A DNA stretch of 64,000 nt from Viola odorata (Eukaryota > Streptophyta > Magnoliopsida > Malpighiales > Violaceae), in NCBI GenBank assembly GCA_963691705.1, contig OY829539.1:436501-500500 (forward strand), written 5' to 3'. The notes beneath the pieces were generated by a model. The model saw only the letters and a program-made list of their open reading frames with translations. It did no database searches and was not told the DNA's origin. Below, piece after piece: positions 1-10,913 of this stretch (positions are counted from its first letter, which is position 1; each line of letters starts with the position of its first letter). Made by a program: the position numbers and the translations under genes.

Positions 1-50
1 TTCACGACGGGCACTTTCTTTGGTGCAGACTCTAGTGCCGAAGTTATGAT

Positions 51-1169
51 TCATCCGGACTTAATCCCTTGCTTGACTCTTTCGGCAATTAGGACCATGT
101 CGGAGAAACTGTTTGACGGATTCGAGATCAGGTAGGTGTAGTAGGGAGCTTTGAAGGTGTGCACAAAAATTGACAAGAGTTCCTTGTCACTTAAAGGAGG
201 AGAGATTCTGGAAGCCAACTCTCTCCATCTCTGAGCATAAGTTTTCACGGACTCGCCGATTTTCTTTTCCAAATCTTGCAGGTCGGCGCGGTCGGGAGCT
301 ACCTCCATGTTGAATTTGTATTGTTTGAAGAAGGCATTGGACAGGTCTCTCCACATCCTAATCCTGGCTCTGTCTAGACCCATATACCAAGTTAGGGCGT
401 GTTTGGCTAAGCTTTCTCGAAACAGATGAATCAACAATGGCTCGTTGTGGATCATCTCTGCCATCTTATTGCAATATGCTCTGAGGTGGGTCTTTGGGCA
501 CTCGACCCCAGTATACTTTTCAAAGTCGAGGATCTTGTACTTCGGTGGTATAACGATCCCGGGGACCATGCACATATCGGCGGGACTAGTAGGGTCAAAC
601 GGATCAGCCCCTTCGATCGCTCTGAGTCTTTCTTCGAGCAGATTCAGTCTGTCACTTTTCAGTTTCTCGGCCATAATGGGGTTCGAGCCGAAGGGTAGTA
701 GAGGTTCCGGCGAGAACTGAGGTTGTACCGGGTAGGAAGCAGGAGGCCGATTTCCCATAGGTCCGAGAACTGTGCTTGGAGGAAGGAGAGGGAGATACGA
801 GGCTTCTAGGTGGGCCTAACTTTTACCGGAGTCCACGGCAGGGTTGGTTGAAAGGCGCTGAAGTGGCGTGGCAATTTCTTCACCCGTATTAACCATAGGA
901 TTTGCAGCGGTGGGTACAATGAAGGGATTAATCCATTTCCATTGGCCCTCGGGACCAGAAAGTGGCTGGGGTACTGAAGGTCCAGCGACGGCGAGCGAAG
1001 AGGGAGGTCCTGCTATTTGAGTGGGATAAAAACCCGGTGGGAATTCGGTGGTAGCTTCATCTCTCTCCTTTTCGGCCCTGGCTGCCCTTTCTGTAGTGAT
1101 TTTAACTTGTTCATCTAACTCTGCGATTCTGGCTGTTAGTACTTCATCGACCTTAGCCTGTTCAGTCAT
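51..1169 (-). pseudogene. Ty3/gypsy retrotransposon gag (decayed)
   Basis: This is the gag of a Ty3/gypsy LTR retrotransposon, the structural protein of the virus-like particle. It reads from an ATG at 1169. The first ~118 residues are coiled-coil-like and then Pro/Gly-rich. An in-frame TAG lies at 816-818. The same frame then continues through a typical Retrotrans_gag core, with Trp/Tyr-rich stretches such as LTWYMGLDRARIRMWRDL and YAQRWRELASRISPPLSDKE. A second in-frame stop (TGA, 51-53) ends the visible gag. Both stops could have come from C-to-T change (CAG to TAG, CGA to TGA), as expected of a methylated, silenced copy; this is inference. Protease and pol would lie beyond the left edge of the window. 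The family call is firm; the lineage (Tat/Ogre-like) rests on the extra units upstream. Confidence 0.85.
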
Positions 1170-1417
1170 TTTTTATTTTTGAAGTCTAGTTACAGGGAGC
1201 CTATGTGGAGTAGCTTGCTTTCGAGGAGCTATCATGAACCTGAAAAAAGAAATACAAAAAAAAGGAGTAAGTACAGGTGATGATATGCAGGTGATGTGCT
1301 CCCGAGGCCTTCACATTGCTCATTCGCTTTTCCGGCTATACTTTCACTTGATACTTTCAGGGCGGCTGGAGAGGCGAGACATCCTGGTTATTGACAAGAT
1401 ACGAAGGAAGCCTCTAT

Positions 1418-3234
1418 TCATTCCAACGATGTGAAGCAATCTGAGATGCTATCAGCGAAACCCAAATCCTCCTTGATCTTAAAAAGTTTGGCCTCCACTG
1501 CACCTATCTTCCCAGTTGCTTCTTCCATTTTAAAAGCAATCTCTTCGGCACGTTGCCGCCAGGAAACTTCAGCGTTGCGAACCGCTTCCAACTCATGAGC
1601 ATAACGGTCCAATAAAGAATGAACAGGATAAGAACCCACCAACATGGCAGAACAGACCCTATCGGAAAGAACCTCCAAAGGTAGCTGAGCAGAAGCCTCC
1701 TTATGCGCCGGAATATCTATCATTTCTTAAAGATACCTGGCAGTCCACATATCATCACCCACGGGATCAGATACTCCCAATGCTTGTAAACCTTCAGAAC
1801 CAAAAGCCTCATATCTAATCGATGGGTCAATTCACCAGAAGGACCGTGAGAGGAAAGATACGCAATAAAATCACATGAAGAACCGGTAACACCTAAGGAA
1901 GGATACAACAGTAGAGAGGGACGCGAAATAAAAGAGAGATCGATAAGACCCTGAGAGGTCGAAGGCACAGTTGAGGAAGGCAGTGGCCTAGTTGAAACAA
2001 ATTGAGAAGGATCCGAGTGAGGGGAAGACATCGGAGCCGATACCCCACCCAATGCAAATGAAACTGGACCAAGAGACAAAGAACCTGAACCAACAATCCT
2101 ACCGGAGGAAAGCCCTTCAGAAGGCACAGGAACCATGATCGTTTCTGAAAGGGAGGCCCCACCCTCAGATTGGGCACCAACCAAAGACAAGTCCTCATCT
2201 AACCTAGGACGCTTGCTCCATAGAACGTCCATATCGGAATTAGTGTTGCGGGAAGGAGAGGAAAACAATATTGTTGACTCAGAATCAGCAACCTCATCGA
2301 CAGAAGGATTCTCTCTTATCTGGAGGGGAGGATTAACGATAGCTTTCCTTTTCCTTCGTTGCTCCTTCACCAGTGATTTGATGGTACTCTCAGAAACAAA
2401 ATCCTTCCCTCGCTCTCTTCGTTCCTTTCTCTTTTCAACCTCTGGTGGCTTTATCTCTGCGAAAGACAAGAAAATATCAGAGTTAGAAAAATGGCGAACC
2501 CTTTAAACGCAAAGGAGATTATGCTTACCCTCAGGACATTCCGATAGAGGGATTCCGATAGCAAGTTTCCTAGTATGGAAAGGGGCCCTCACAAGGATAA
2601 GCCTATCGGCCAACGCTTGAGACGGACCGAAAAGATCGGTTGTCTTCCTCTAACAACCCTCCTGAACATCTCTGTTAAAACCAGTCCTCCAGGGAATGGA
2701 ACTAGACTCCACGATAAAGAAATGATCTTTCCAATGATGAATAGCAGTCTCAATGGCCTGAAAATTGAGCGTAAATCCTCGCACCGATTTATCACTCCAA
2801 CGAGGGCCAAAAGAAACCGCACTCTTGCGGCAGTACAACTGAAAAAAGTACCTAAATAATCTAACAGAGGGGGAAGATATGTCGTTTATCTTACAGATTT
2901 TGATAAAAGCATGGATGGAGGACCAACCATTCGGAGCTATCTGGGCAGGGTTCAAATTAAGGTCACTAAGAAAATTGGCCGCCAAAGGATGTAACGGAAG
3001 CCTAAAACCATACCAAAACATCTTCGTATATAATACCCGTTGATTCGGCCCTAAAACACTATTCAAATGAATACCCTCACCGGCAACCTTAATCTCATAC
3101 TCAGATGGCAAAACAGTACCAGATTGAGACAATTCCCTCTCAATATCCTCTAAACTAGTCAACACAGAAGTTGTCTCATTTATCTGTTTTTCATACATGT
3201 CAAGGGGCTTCACAGAAGGGGTTGCTCGAGGCAT
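1418..3234 (-). pseudogene. Gypsy-type transposon-domain gene, unit C (ORF1-like), broken
   Basis: This extra gene precedes gag in the same orientation. It starts at an ATG at 3234. Residues ~60-190 match the plant 'putative gypsy type transposon' domain (PF04195-like), with RLPLHPLAANFLSDLNLNP, then AQIAPNGWSS, then a conserved LFRYFFQLY segment. An in-frame TAG at about 2650 interrupts the frame. Downstream, a phase-1 intron (donor GGTAAGCA near 2526, acceptor CGCAG near 2457) leads into a basic, Ser-rich, probably nuclear region (2469-1720), and then a coiled-coil-like tail (1723-1418). Proteins of this family sit between the 5' LTR and gag in Tat/Ogre-type elements, and their function is unknown. 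The domain is also found as isolated genomic copies, so membership of the same element as the gag is inferred from order and orientation only. Confidence 0.6.
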
Positions 3235-3454
3235 ATTGGGGGAAATAAAAGGGAAATAATGGGCCAGAACGGAAAAATAATGAGAAACAAAAAGGAGTAC
3301 CTGGCAAACCAACGATCAAAGCATGAACGAACACAGACGGATCAAAATTCTGGCAATAGGAAAACTAAAGAGCAATGCGGGCAGAGAGAAATAACAAAAG
3401 GAGGAAAGTAAAAAAACTGGCAAAGAAAAGAGAGGCAAAGGGCAGAGTAACGAA

Positions 3455-3464
3455 GTATATATAG
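3455..3464 (-). promoter_or_regulatory. TATA box of unit C
   Basis: On the minus strand the sequence reads GCTATATATACT, about 220 nt upstream of the unit C ATG. A pyrimidine-rich leader follows, with a possible leader intron (GCCAG|GTACTC near 3300). No transcript evidence is available. Confidence 0.4.
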
Positions 3465-3946
3465 CACCTCATCAGTACCGTCGAAAAACCCTATCAGTAA
3501 ACGACAAGTGGAGTACTCCCAATCGTGGAACGACGCGTCACTCAACTTCCCGGGATATCAGACAGCCAAAATCCCTTTGAAATCTAAAACAATGATTACA
3601 TACAACCGCGAAAAGGTTCCTCAAAAGTCCGCTTCAAAAACCAAGACAAAACACTTCACTCAAACAGGCAACTCAAAAGACACAAAGCTCCTTTGATAAA
3701 GACGTGCAATAAATGTGTCTGACATGGCATTAATGAGAAAGATTAGCCCATATCCAAACTATTCGAATAAAGCAATAGAAGGAAATGTCTACCAAAAATT
3801 CTACCGCATGAAGAATCAAAATTTTAGGAGGATACTACCATCCTAAAAGGAACCACAAAGCATCATGAAGATCTGTACAAAAAATTAAAGGCATTCTACG
3901 CAACATTAAAAGAACCCAAGGAATAACAAAGGGAAGAGGGAACGAT

Positions 3947-4848
3947 TCATTCATATTTGGCCATACAGCATCTACATAAAAATAAGAAAAAGAAAACACT
4001 ACTCATCCCAGAATCAGGGACAATGGGGATATCTCCCAAAGAGGTAGCCACTGCTCCAGCTTCGACAGGAATCATAGCAATGCTCCGGAAATAAGCTTCT
4101 AGTTGACCCCTCTTGTGCTGGAGCATGTTGACGGCAACACGGAGATGAGTGAGGCACGCACTGATAGAAGTAACAATATCCAGTGCATCGCCATCCTCAT
4201 CCATGGTCAAATCCCTTCGAACCTTTAACGGATGAACGATATCTTCCGAGCGAGTAATGTCGACCAAGGTATCTTGAATCATTTGCTGCAAAATGTTCAT
4301 GTGCCGAAGGGAATTGTGCTTAACCATGGCAACGCTGAGTAGAAGCTCTCCCGTAGTCTGCTCATCCATGACGGCAAAAATTGAAATGAGACTCCAGAAT
4401 CGAAAACAAAAGGGGAATGGACAGCGGAGGGGAGCAAAAGGTGTCCACTTGCTCATGAGCGGTAGACGTACCTCATGAACAAACCAAAGAAAGCTCTCTC
4501 AAGTAGCCTCCAGAATTATCAGCGCAATGCCTGATACAGGCAACCACTAAAGACTCTGAAAGAACACCCCTCGAAAGAGCAATCCAAGAATAGACGTTAG
4601 TAAAGAATTCTACCGGCAAGAGGGCACCCACCATCGGGGAGATGGCTATCGATAATGGCACCTTCTTGCTGCTGCTCAATAAGACACACATGATCCGGAA
4701 TAACGTTTCCTTCGCCAAACATAAGATACGAAACCAAGGCTCTTAAGGCACCAGATAAAGGGTAACGTACCCCTCCAGTACCATCAGGAACATCTAATAC
4801 AAGGTCAATACGGTCCATCGACTCAAACGAGAGGTGGTTATCGAACAT
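3947..4848 (-). pseudogene. Unrecognised ORF unit B between the two gypsy-domain genes
   Basis: This is a minus-strand unit beginning at an ATG at 4848, with its own TATA-like box at 5012-5019. Reading frame is lost near 4600, where an overlapping frame continues, so the unit is frameshifted or spliced. A second part (about 4370-3990, from an ATG in MDEQTTGELLLSVAM) is helical, with a regular Leu/Met pattern and acidic stretches. I recognise no family. Its position between two related transposon-domain units, with the same orientation and spacing, suggests it belongs to the same mobile element. It could instead be a degenerate third copy that has lost the recognisable domain. Confidence 0.3.
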
Positions 4849-5011
4849 GATTAAGAGGTTTTGTAACGACAGGGTGTTACCGACTCCCTATTTATCAAGA
4901 ACCCAGGGAAAATGAAAGAGAAAGGCTCTAAGCATGATTAGAGCAAAAAGCAACAAGTTTATCCTAAAAAATGGGAGAGAGATGAGTAATGAAAATCTCT
5001 AAAAAACACCC

Positions 5012-5019
5012 CATTTATA
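5012..5019 (-). promoter_or_regulatory. TATA-like box of unit B
   Basis: The minus strand reads CCTATAAATGG, about 165 nt upstream of the unit B ATG at 4848. The placement parallels the TATA boxes before units A and C. Confidence 0.35.
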
Positions 5020-5095
5020 GGCCAGAACCCTCCTCAATAAATGCGCCATGGTAACAGGTGGCGGAAATCCAACGGTTAAAATACAACTACAAAAA

Positions 5096-7083
5096 TCAGT
5101 CTGACCCCGATGGAAGAGAGGAAACCTTAGAAGTCCCATGCGCTAACTTCGTCTCAAGCTCATCTATCTTGGCAAAATAAGTTCCCTTCTCGGCCTCCAT
5201 CGCTACCAGCTTGGCTTCCAGCTCTAGAATCTTGTCTCTATCAGTACACCTCTCCTTTTTTATCACAACCAGATTAGTGGTGGCATTCTCCAAACTTCCC
5301 ATTGTCTCTTCTTGCAATCGGACGAGACGATGGTTCTCGTCATGAAGTTTCTGAGAACCAACGAAAGACTGATCCGCTTTATCGAGATAAGCATCTACTG
5401 ATTTTGTTAGCAACTGAAAATCGCGAAAGGAGGAAAAAAGCTCCTCACGAACCAAAGCATGATGAGCATCCAAAGACAAGTGCTGAATAAAGAACCCAAT
5501 GGAAGAGGAACACAACATTTCTTCTACCACGAAAGCCAACTCTAGAACGTTTGTTTTCGAAAAACCCATGGATCGCATACCAGAAGTACTAAAATCATGC
5601 AAGTCCAAACGATAGGAAGCGGGACCACCTGGAACGGTAGAGAGATGGACCACCGGCTCACGAGGTGGACCAGAGAGATGATTGTTGTTCAAAGAGGCAT
5701 CAAGAAGCAACAAACCCAGAACAAAATGAAGGAAGGATGGTGGATCTACCGGATCAGAAGGCTAACCTAACTCCCTATCTACAGGAACAAAAATATCCTG
5801 ACGACACACGGTAGTCGAGGGAGACGGTAACCGTACAAACTCACGAGGAAAAATAGGTGCTTCCTCGGAAGGTACCACTGAATCCGAGGGAGGCACAGAA
5901 TTGTGTTCCACGGTATCAGGCAGAATAATTGACGCCCCGCTCGTTCCACGCTCTAAACTGTTGAAGAAGTCCCTTGCACGTCGGCAGCTATCGCCCCACC
6001 TTCTACCCTTTGACGCTTCCGAACACTCCTAGGAATGAGATCAGGGCAATTGGTAGAATCCTCCGCATCCATCGACTTATCAGCAACACCCAAAATAACT
6101 TGCTCTGAATCCATCCCAGAAAGTACTGCTTGTTGAAACCCAACCCAGGGAGACCCCTTAGATGAAGAAGGAAGATCAAACCCCTCTAACTTCACCCTCG
6201 AAAAATAAATGGGGACTGAATCAGGTCCGGTAGGCACTCTTTGAGAAGGAGACTCTACCGTAACACCCCTATTGGCCACATCTCCTACAAAATAAAAATA
6301 AAATAAAAAAATAAAAAAAATCAGAGGAGAATAAACCCAAAAAAGGAAGGAAGAAAACGGGGCTCACCAATAAGGCAATCCTTAAAAGCGACACCCGAAA
6401 CCAACCTCCTAATAAGACAGGGAGTGTTAAGAGCCATCAATCTATCGAAAGCCTTCTTGAGACCTGTCGTATAATGGATCAGCTTATCCCAATCTGCGTC
6501 AGTAATTTCTCGATTAAAATCAGGACGCCACAAGGAAGTGGGCATCTCAAGAATAAAAAACCGGTTTCTCCATCCCGGTATCGAAACCTCTATCCCATGA
6601 AAATTCCTCAAGAAGGGAAGAACTGTGTCATCACCCCAATGAGGATGAAATGATACAAAACCCTCCCGATAGCGTAGATGAAAGAAAATTTGAAACAACT
6701 CAACGGGAGGATTCATAATACGCTTGTGCTCACAAACTCTTAAAAAGGCATACAAAACCATCCGGGAGAGGGGAGTTATCTGTGCAGGATTTAGCTTACA
6801 ATGACCTAACAATCTAATAACAGTACCATGGAGGGGAAGCGAGAAGCCATACTGAAACATGGTGGTGTACAGGATCCTACGATTATCGGAAAAAATAGTG
6901 TTCAAACTAACATCTGGATCAGGTGGATAAACAGAATACCCCTCAAGAATGCAAACCTTAAATTAGTACAACTCATTCCACAAGGGCCCCAACTCAGTAA
7001 AAGTAGAAGGATTTCTCACCATTTTCTGTTCCGCCTAACTCAAAGGTCTAACGGGACGACGCGAGGAGCGAGTACCAGACATA
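5096..7083 (-). pseudogene. Gypsy-type transposon-domain gene, unit A (ORF1-like), broken
   Basis: This is a second PF04195-like gene, parallel to unit C. It starts at an ATG at 7083 (MSGTRSSRR...). Two in-frame stops occur in the first 45 codons. The conserved domain then follows (6905-6370), with YTTMFQYGFSLPLH, LNPAQITP and LFQIFFHLRYREGF. A phase-1 intron (donor G|GTGAGC near 6368, acceptor TTTTGTAG near 6286) occupies the equivalent position to the intron of unit C. A Pro/Ser-rich, partly acidic linker with a frameshift near 5965 precedes a long coiled coil (about 5500-5096) rich in heptad Leu/Glu/Lys and ending at 5096. The shared intron position and domain order show that units A and C are paralogues. 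The role of this family is unknown. Confidence 0.6.
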
Positions 7084-7299
7084 TTTATAAAAATACTAAA
7101 GGAGTTCACCAATGAAAAATAAAAGGAAGAAAGATGATAGCAAAATACCTCACGAAGAAACGAAGAACCCAAAAGACAAGAACGGTCGAAAAAACTGGTG
7201 AGGAAACGACAATCCAAAAACAGGGAGTGGGCACGAAAGAGGAAAGAGAAATTTGCGAAGAATGAGAAGAAAAGAAGGAACAAAAGAGAAAGAAATGGA

Positions 7300-7309
7300 A
7301 TTTATAAAC
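7300..7309 (-). promoter_or_regulatory. TATA box of unit A
   Basis: The minus strand reads TTTATAAATT, about 220 nt upstream of the unit A ATG. A CT-rich leader containing a possible intron (CGTGAG|GTATTTTG near 7150) follows. Confidence 0.4.
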
Positions 7310-8656
7310 AAATCATTCGCCTGCCATGGCAACAGCAAATAAGGGAGCAACACGTGGTATCCCTTCAATAACAACTCGACACTTGGAGTCAAAAGTTATC
7401 CGTGTAAAGTGCCAACCAGAGAACTGCACCGCATTTAAGAACACAAGAGCCCGCGAATCAAAACGACACTTCATTAAATTTTTACTCCAAATTTAACACC
7501 AAACGAAGTGACGCGTCAGTCTAGTCATACGTCTGGCAAAAGATAACGACAACCCTTGGTAAACACTCGGGTTCATTTTCAGTTGGGCTTCTGAGGGAGC
7601 AATCATCAAGAAATATGGCATAAAAATCAACACAACAAAAGCTCAAAATGGAAAGAACGGGTGAGAATACCAAGCAAAAGGAAGCTTACCCGATACCTGG
7701 CAGGAAGTTGGTACAGTAGAAAGAAAGAAAATGAGAAGATCAAACTAAAATGGGAGCAAAGGTAGGGCACTCAGAATTAAATTTTTGAACCCTACTAGGT
7801 TAATAACAGCCCTTGGTAAATACTCGGACTGGTTTTCAGTTGGGCTTCTGATAATACATGAAAAAGGACAAGGGCAAGAAGGTCATTCCACGACCCTTTG
7901 ACTTAGTCTTCACAAGACTAGGCCACGTAAGCTGCGGAAGAATCCTCCCGTTAGGCCTCCCGTAGGGATGCTAATGGGAGGGTGGCATGAGTGGAAGGCA
8001 TCCTACGTATCGGTACCGACATTCGTACCACTCACCGGATGACCCTGTTGAGTCATAAGTAATCATCACCTCCCGAAACACCTTTAATGCGGAAGTGACG
8101 GCAATTAATGCGGACCTCAGAGCATGAGGCGGTGGACGTAAGGAAGTCTTAGGCAAAATAAAAGGCATTTAATGCGGAAGCGATGGCTCTTAATAAGGAA
8201 ATGACTGCATTAATTAAGCTCATCATAAGCTACACCTAGCCTGAAATACGGGCCCCACTGGACTCAGGAAGCCACGCAAGGGCAAGGATATAAATACCCC
8301 CACCCCCCATCCATAAGAAGACGGACAAAAAATCACTACACTAAGCTTGTACAATCACTCCGGTAACTCTCCCATATCTCTCACTTGTTCGTACTCTCCA
8401 CGATTCTAACTTGATCGTCGGCTCTAACTCCCCTCGGGCTCTTTGCAGGTTACACGTAAGACGACCCGGACATCCAGTCATCATGACTATTGACGGAATA
8501 ACCCCTACCTCGTGGCATAAGTTATCACTGAGGAACTAGCTCCGATCGACAAGTAGCACCACACGGTTGCTCATCGATCTTTTCTTTAGAGCTTTCTTTC
8601 ATTTTCGGAATCGTTGATTGAGAATGAGATATAAGTTCTTACGACATTTCCTATTT
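7310..8656 (+). repeat. LTR-like relic with plus-strand TATA box
   Basis: There is no coding sequence here. Two copies of a ~50-bp segment containing CAGTTGGGCTTCTGA (7545-7592 and 7801-7850) lie about 255 bp apart. A strong plus-strand TATA box (GGATATAAATACCCCC, near 8288) is followed by a GC-richer, R/U5-like stretch, as in the promoter part of a plant LTR. The orientation is opposite to the gag units, so this is probably another element. No TG...CA termini could be fixed. Confidence 0.35.
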
Positions 8657-8872
8657 AGCTAGACCTAGAGTTAGAGAAGAAACATAGACAACTACATAGC
8701 AACCGATGACATCAACTATCTCATCTCGGCATAACTCGGTCATCATCATCACTCTGTCAATCATCTCATATCTATTCTATAGAAATTATATTACATATAA
8801 AACCACTAAATTGATTATTGGAATGTTTACGCCGAAATTAGCCCGGTGCATTGCAAGTTCTTTGATCATCAA
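8657..8872 (+). repeat. Dispersed direct repeat, copy 1
   Basis: A segment of about 215 bp, from CTAGACCTAGAGTTAGAG to GTTCTTTGATCATCAA, recurs in the same orientation at 12749-12989 with clear but imperfect similarity. The pair flanks about 4 kb of non-coding DNA and may be the ends of old LTRs or two copies of one relic. Confidence 0.55.
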
Positions 8873-8933
8873 CAAACAAAGTCGCAAGATCGACTAGTTG
8901 CTCAACACCCCCGAGAAGCAAGTTATTATTATT

Positions 8934-8981
8934 TGGTACTCTCATTGAGTTGGGTGCTCTAACCAATTGAGCTACGAGAGC
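8934..8981 (-). other. tRNA-like sequence (truncated)
   Basis: Read on the minus strand, the segment has a perfect A-box/D-arm (TAGCTCAATTGGTTAGAGC). It is flanked by GCTCTCG on the 5' side and TGAGAGT-ACCA on the 3' side. These two ends can pair over seven positions, two of them G-U, as an acceptor stem followed by a discriminator A and CCA. The anticodon and T arms are missing. It is not a functional tRNA. It may be a tRNA relic, or an LTR primer-binding region, since the plus strand starts TGGTACTCTC. Confidence 0.35.
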
Positions 8982-8985
8982 CTTC

Positions 8986-9670
8986 ACCATTCATGCTCAA
9001 CTTGGGTCGTCATAGCTAAAACCTTCACCAACATGGCATCTCCGTTCACGATCAGAAGTCTTCGACGAGAATCCGACTAGCATCCGACCACCATAGCAGC
9101 CTTACCAGCTCAACCACTCGAGTTTTCTCTCCCTCTGCATCATTTTGCTCCACCGCCCTATGCTATTGGGTAATAGGTAACAAGTAATGCCAATTTAATT
9201 ATAATGGTAGGATGGTAAATATGGTGCTTGGGCCCTTCGGCCATATATGCTTGATTAAATGTGAGGTAATAGACTTGATGATACCGGCAAAATATATATA
9301 ATTTATAGTAGCGGGTCAGGCCCCCAATTGTTGCAAGAATATATAGTATCGGCATAGATAACGGTAATTGTTGCATATAGCGGCATATATATTGATAATA
9401 TTGAAATAGGGTATGGTTTAATCAATTTAGAAGCGCTATGTAAACGATCCGAATGGTTCTACTTCATTTATGGATCCTTCCGTGGAAAACAAATCGGGAA
9501 AGTTCCCGGCGTATATGTTCCAATGATCAAATCAGTGGCCATTAAAAGTATATAATAAAATATACCGTTGGTGCCCCAGGTAAAATATACCGTTAGTGTT
9601 TGTATGGAATTTACATATGCATGTCGTTTGAGTTGTCAATGGTGCCTTTTGCTGTGAGCAAGGTGATGGT
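8986..9670. other. Intergenic, no recognisable gene
   Basis: AT-rich spacer with no supported coding region. A short inverted motif (CGGGAAAGTTCCCGG, near 9497) resembles CCGGGACACTCCCGG near 11027. I see nothing else of note. Confidence 0.5.
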
Positions 9671-9822
9671 TGGCATATGGCAATGCATGGTGCCATTAGT
9701 GCATGCATGGTGCCGTTAGGCGCATAGCAATGTATCGTAGTGCATGTCGTTAGGCACATGGTAATGCATAGTTATGCATGTCCTTAGGCGCATGGCAATG
9801 CATGGTTGTGCAGGCCGTTAGC
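9671..9822. repeat. Degenerate minisatellite (GCATG...GTTAGG...GGCAATGCATG)
   Basis: Repeated words such as GTTAGGCGCATGGCAATGCA recur every ~40 bp, three to four times, with substitutions and small gaps. This is a degenerate tandem array without coding potential. Confidence 0.65.
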
Positions 9823-9903
9823 TTTGCCTTTGTCATGACTTGATGCATGGACAAATGCATGCAGTACCTTTGCCTCTCTCATGACTTGATGCATGGACAA
9901 ATG
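9823..9903. repeat. Two-copy 46-bp tandem repeat
   Basis: The segment TTTGCCTTTGTCATGACTTG, with its continuation ATGCATGGACAAATG, occurs twice at a 46-bp offset directly after the preceding minisatellite. Confidence 0.7.
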
Positions 9904-10674
9904 TATAGCAAGCCGTTGATATTGGCAATGGTGATGTTGCTGGAGTTGGCATGGAGGTTACTCAAACATAATTACGAGATTGTCATTATAATTAATTTGA
10001 ACAACTTACTATTGATCTTTTTAGTCCCTTTCCTTCCGATGCCATTTGCAGAGTTAAATACACGCGGTTGTGAGGAAGAAAAGGTGGAGCCTGGGAGAAC
10101 AAGCTGATGAGCGTGGAGAAGGTGCTAGTGAAGGTGGTGAAGTTGGTGTTACAGTCATGAAGTTTGATGCAGGTGATTGGACTCTTATTCGTCTCTTCTC
10201 CCTCTCCAGATCTTCTTTCTCTCTCCTTCTTTCTCTCCCCTCGCCTTCCTCCTCTTTCTAGAGGACCCTCTCTCTCTTTTATAGCCTACTTTCCTTTATG
10301 GATTTCACCTGCTCCCTGTCTCATCTCACCAATTGGTGGATTTGAGAGCTTAACATATGTTAAATGGGTAATTCATTAATTATACGAGTCAGGAATTATA
10401 AACTATTCAAGTCGTACACGCTTGAATCTAATAAAATAATAGACGAAAATTAATATATTATTAGTAGGTCTCATTTACGGTGGATTGCACATAAATTAAC
10501 ACCAAAAATACTCCTATAATATTTATTTGGATTATCATATATATAATAATGGCATGACATTTATACAGCTAGTATTGGCAGCAAGCTTATTTACACCTAC
10601 CACTTATTGCATATACGGGTCATGAGCCTATGTATTTATTTATTTACATATTTTCCTACCATGCAATTAACGAC
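9904..10674. other. Intergenic, no recognisable gene
   Basis: Contains a CT-rich block (10190-10280) and AT-rich sequence. Short open frames here show no family similarity and no splice context that I can support. Confidence 0.5.
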
Positions 10675-10676
10675 TA

Positions 10677-10911
10677 CTCCCTCCGGCTGAAATTAATTGA
10701 CGTTTCACTGTTCATGCAAATGTTTCGAGGAGGCCGAATGACTCACTATTTGACCCCAAAAAAATTCATATTTTTTTGTGAACGTACGTTAATGATTAAC
10801 ATACGTTAGAAAAAAAGTACGAAATTTTTTGGGGTCAAATAGTGAGTCATCCGGGCCTCCTAGGGAGGCGTGCATGAACAGTAAATGTCAATTAATTTCA
10901 GCCGGAGGGAG
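10677..10911. mobile_element. Stowaway MITE (Tc1/mariner type)
   Basis: A 235-bp element with near-perfect terminal inverted repeats beginning CTCCCTCCGGCTGAAATTAA. It is flanked by TA dinucleotides at 10675-10676 and 10912-10913, the expected Tc1/mariner target duplication. The inverted symmetry extends well inside (TCACTATTTGACCCCAAAAA and its complement), so the whole element could fold into one long hairpin. It has no coding capacity. The CTCCCTCCG end is the Stowaway signature. Confidence 0.92.
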
Positions 10912-10913
10912 TA

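Noticed and set aside
8934..8981. Functional tRNA gene
   Set aside because: Anticodon and T arms and the B-box are absent; listed only as a tRNA-like relic.
7310..8985. 5' LTR of the minus-strand gag element
   Set aside because: Its TATA box and leader run on the plus strand, opposite to gag, so it is more likely another element.
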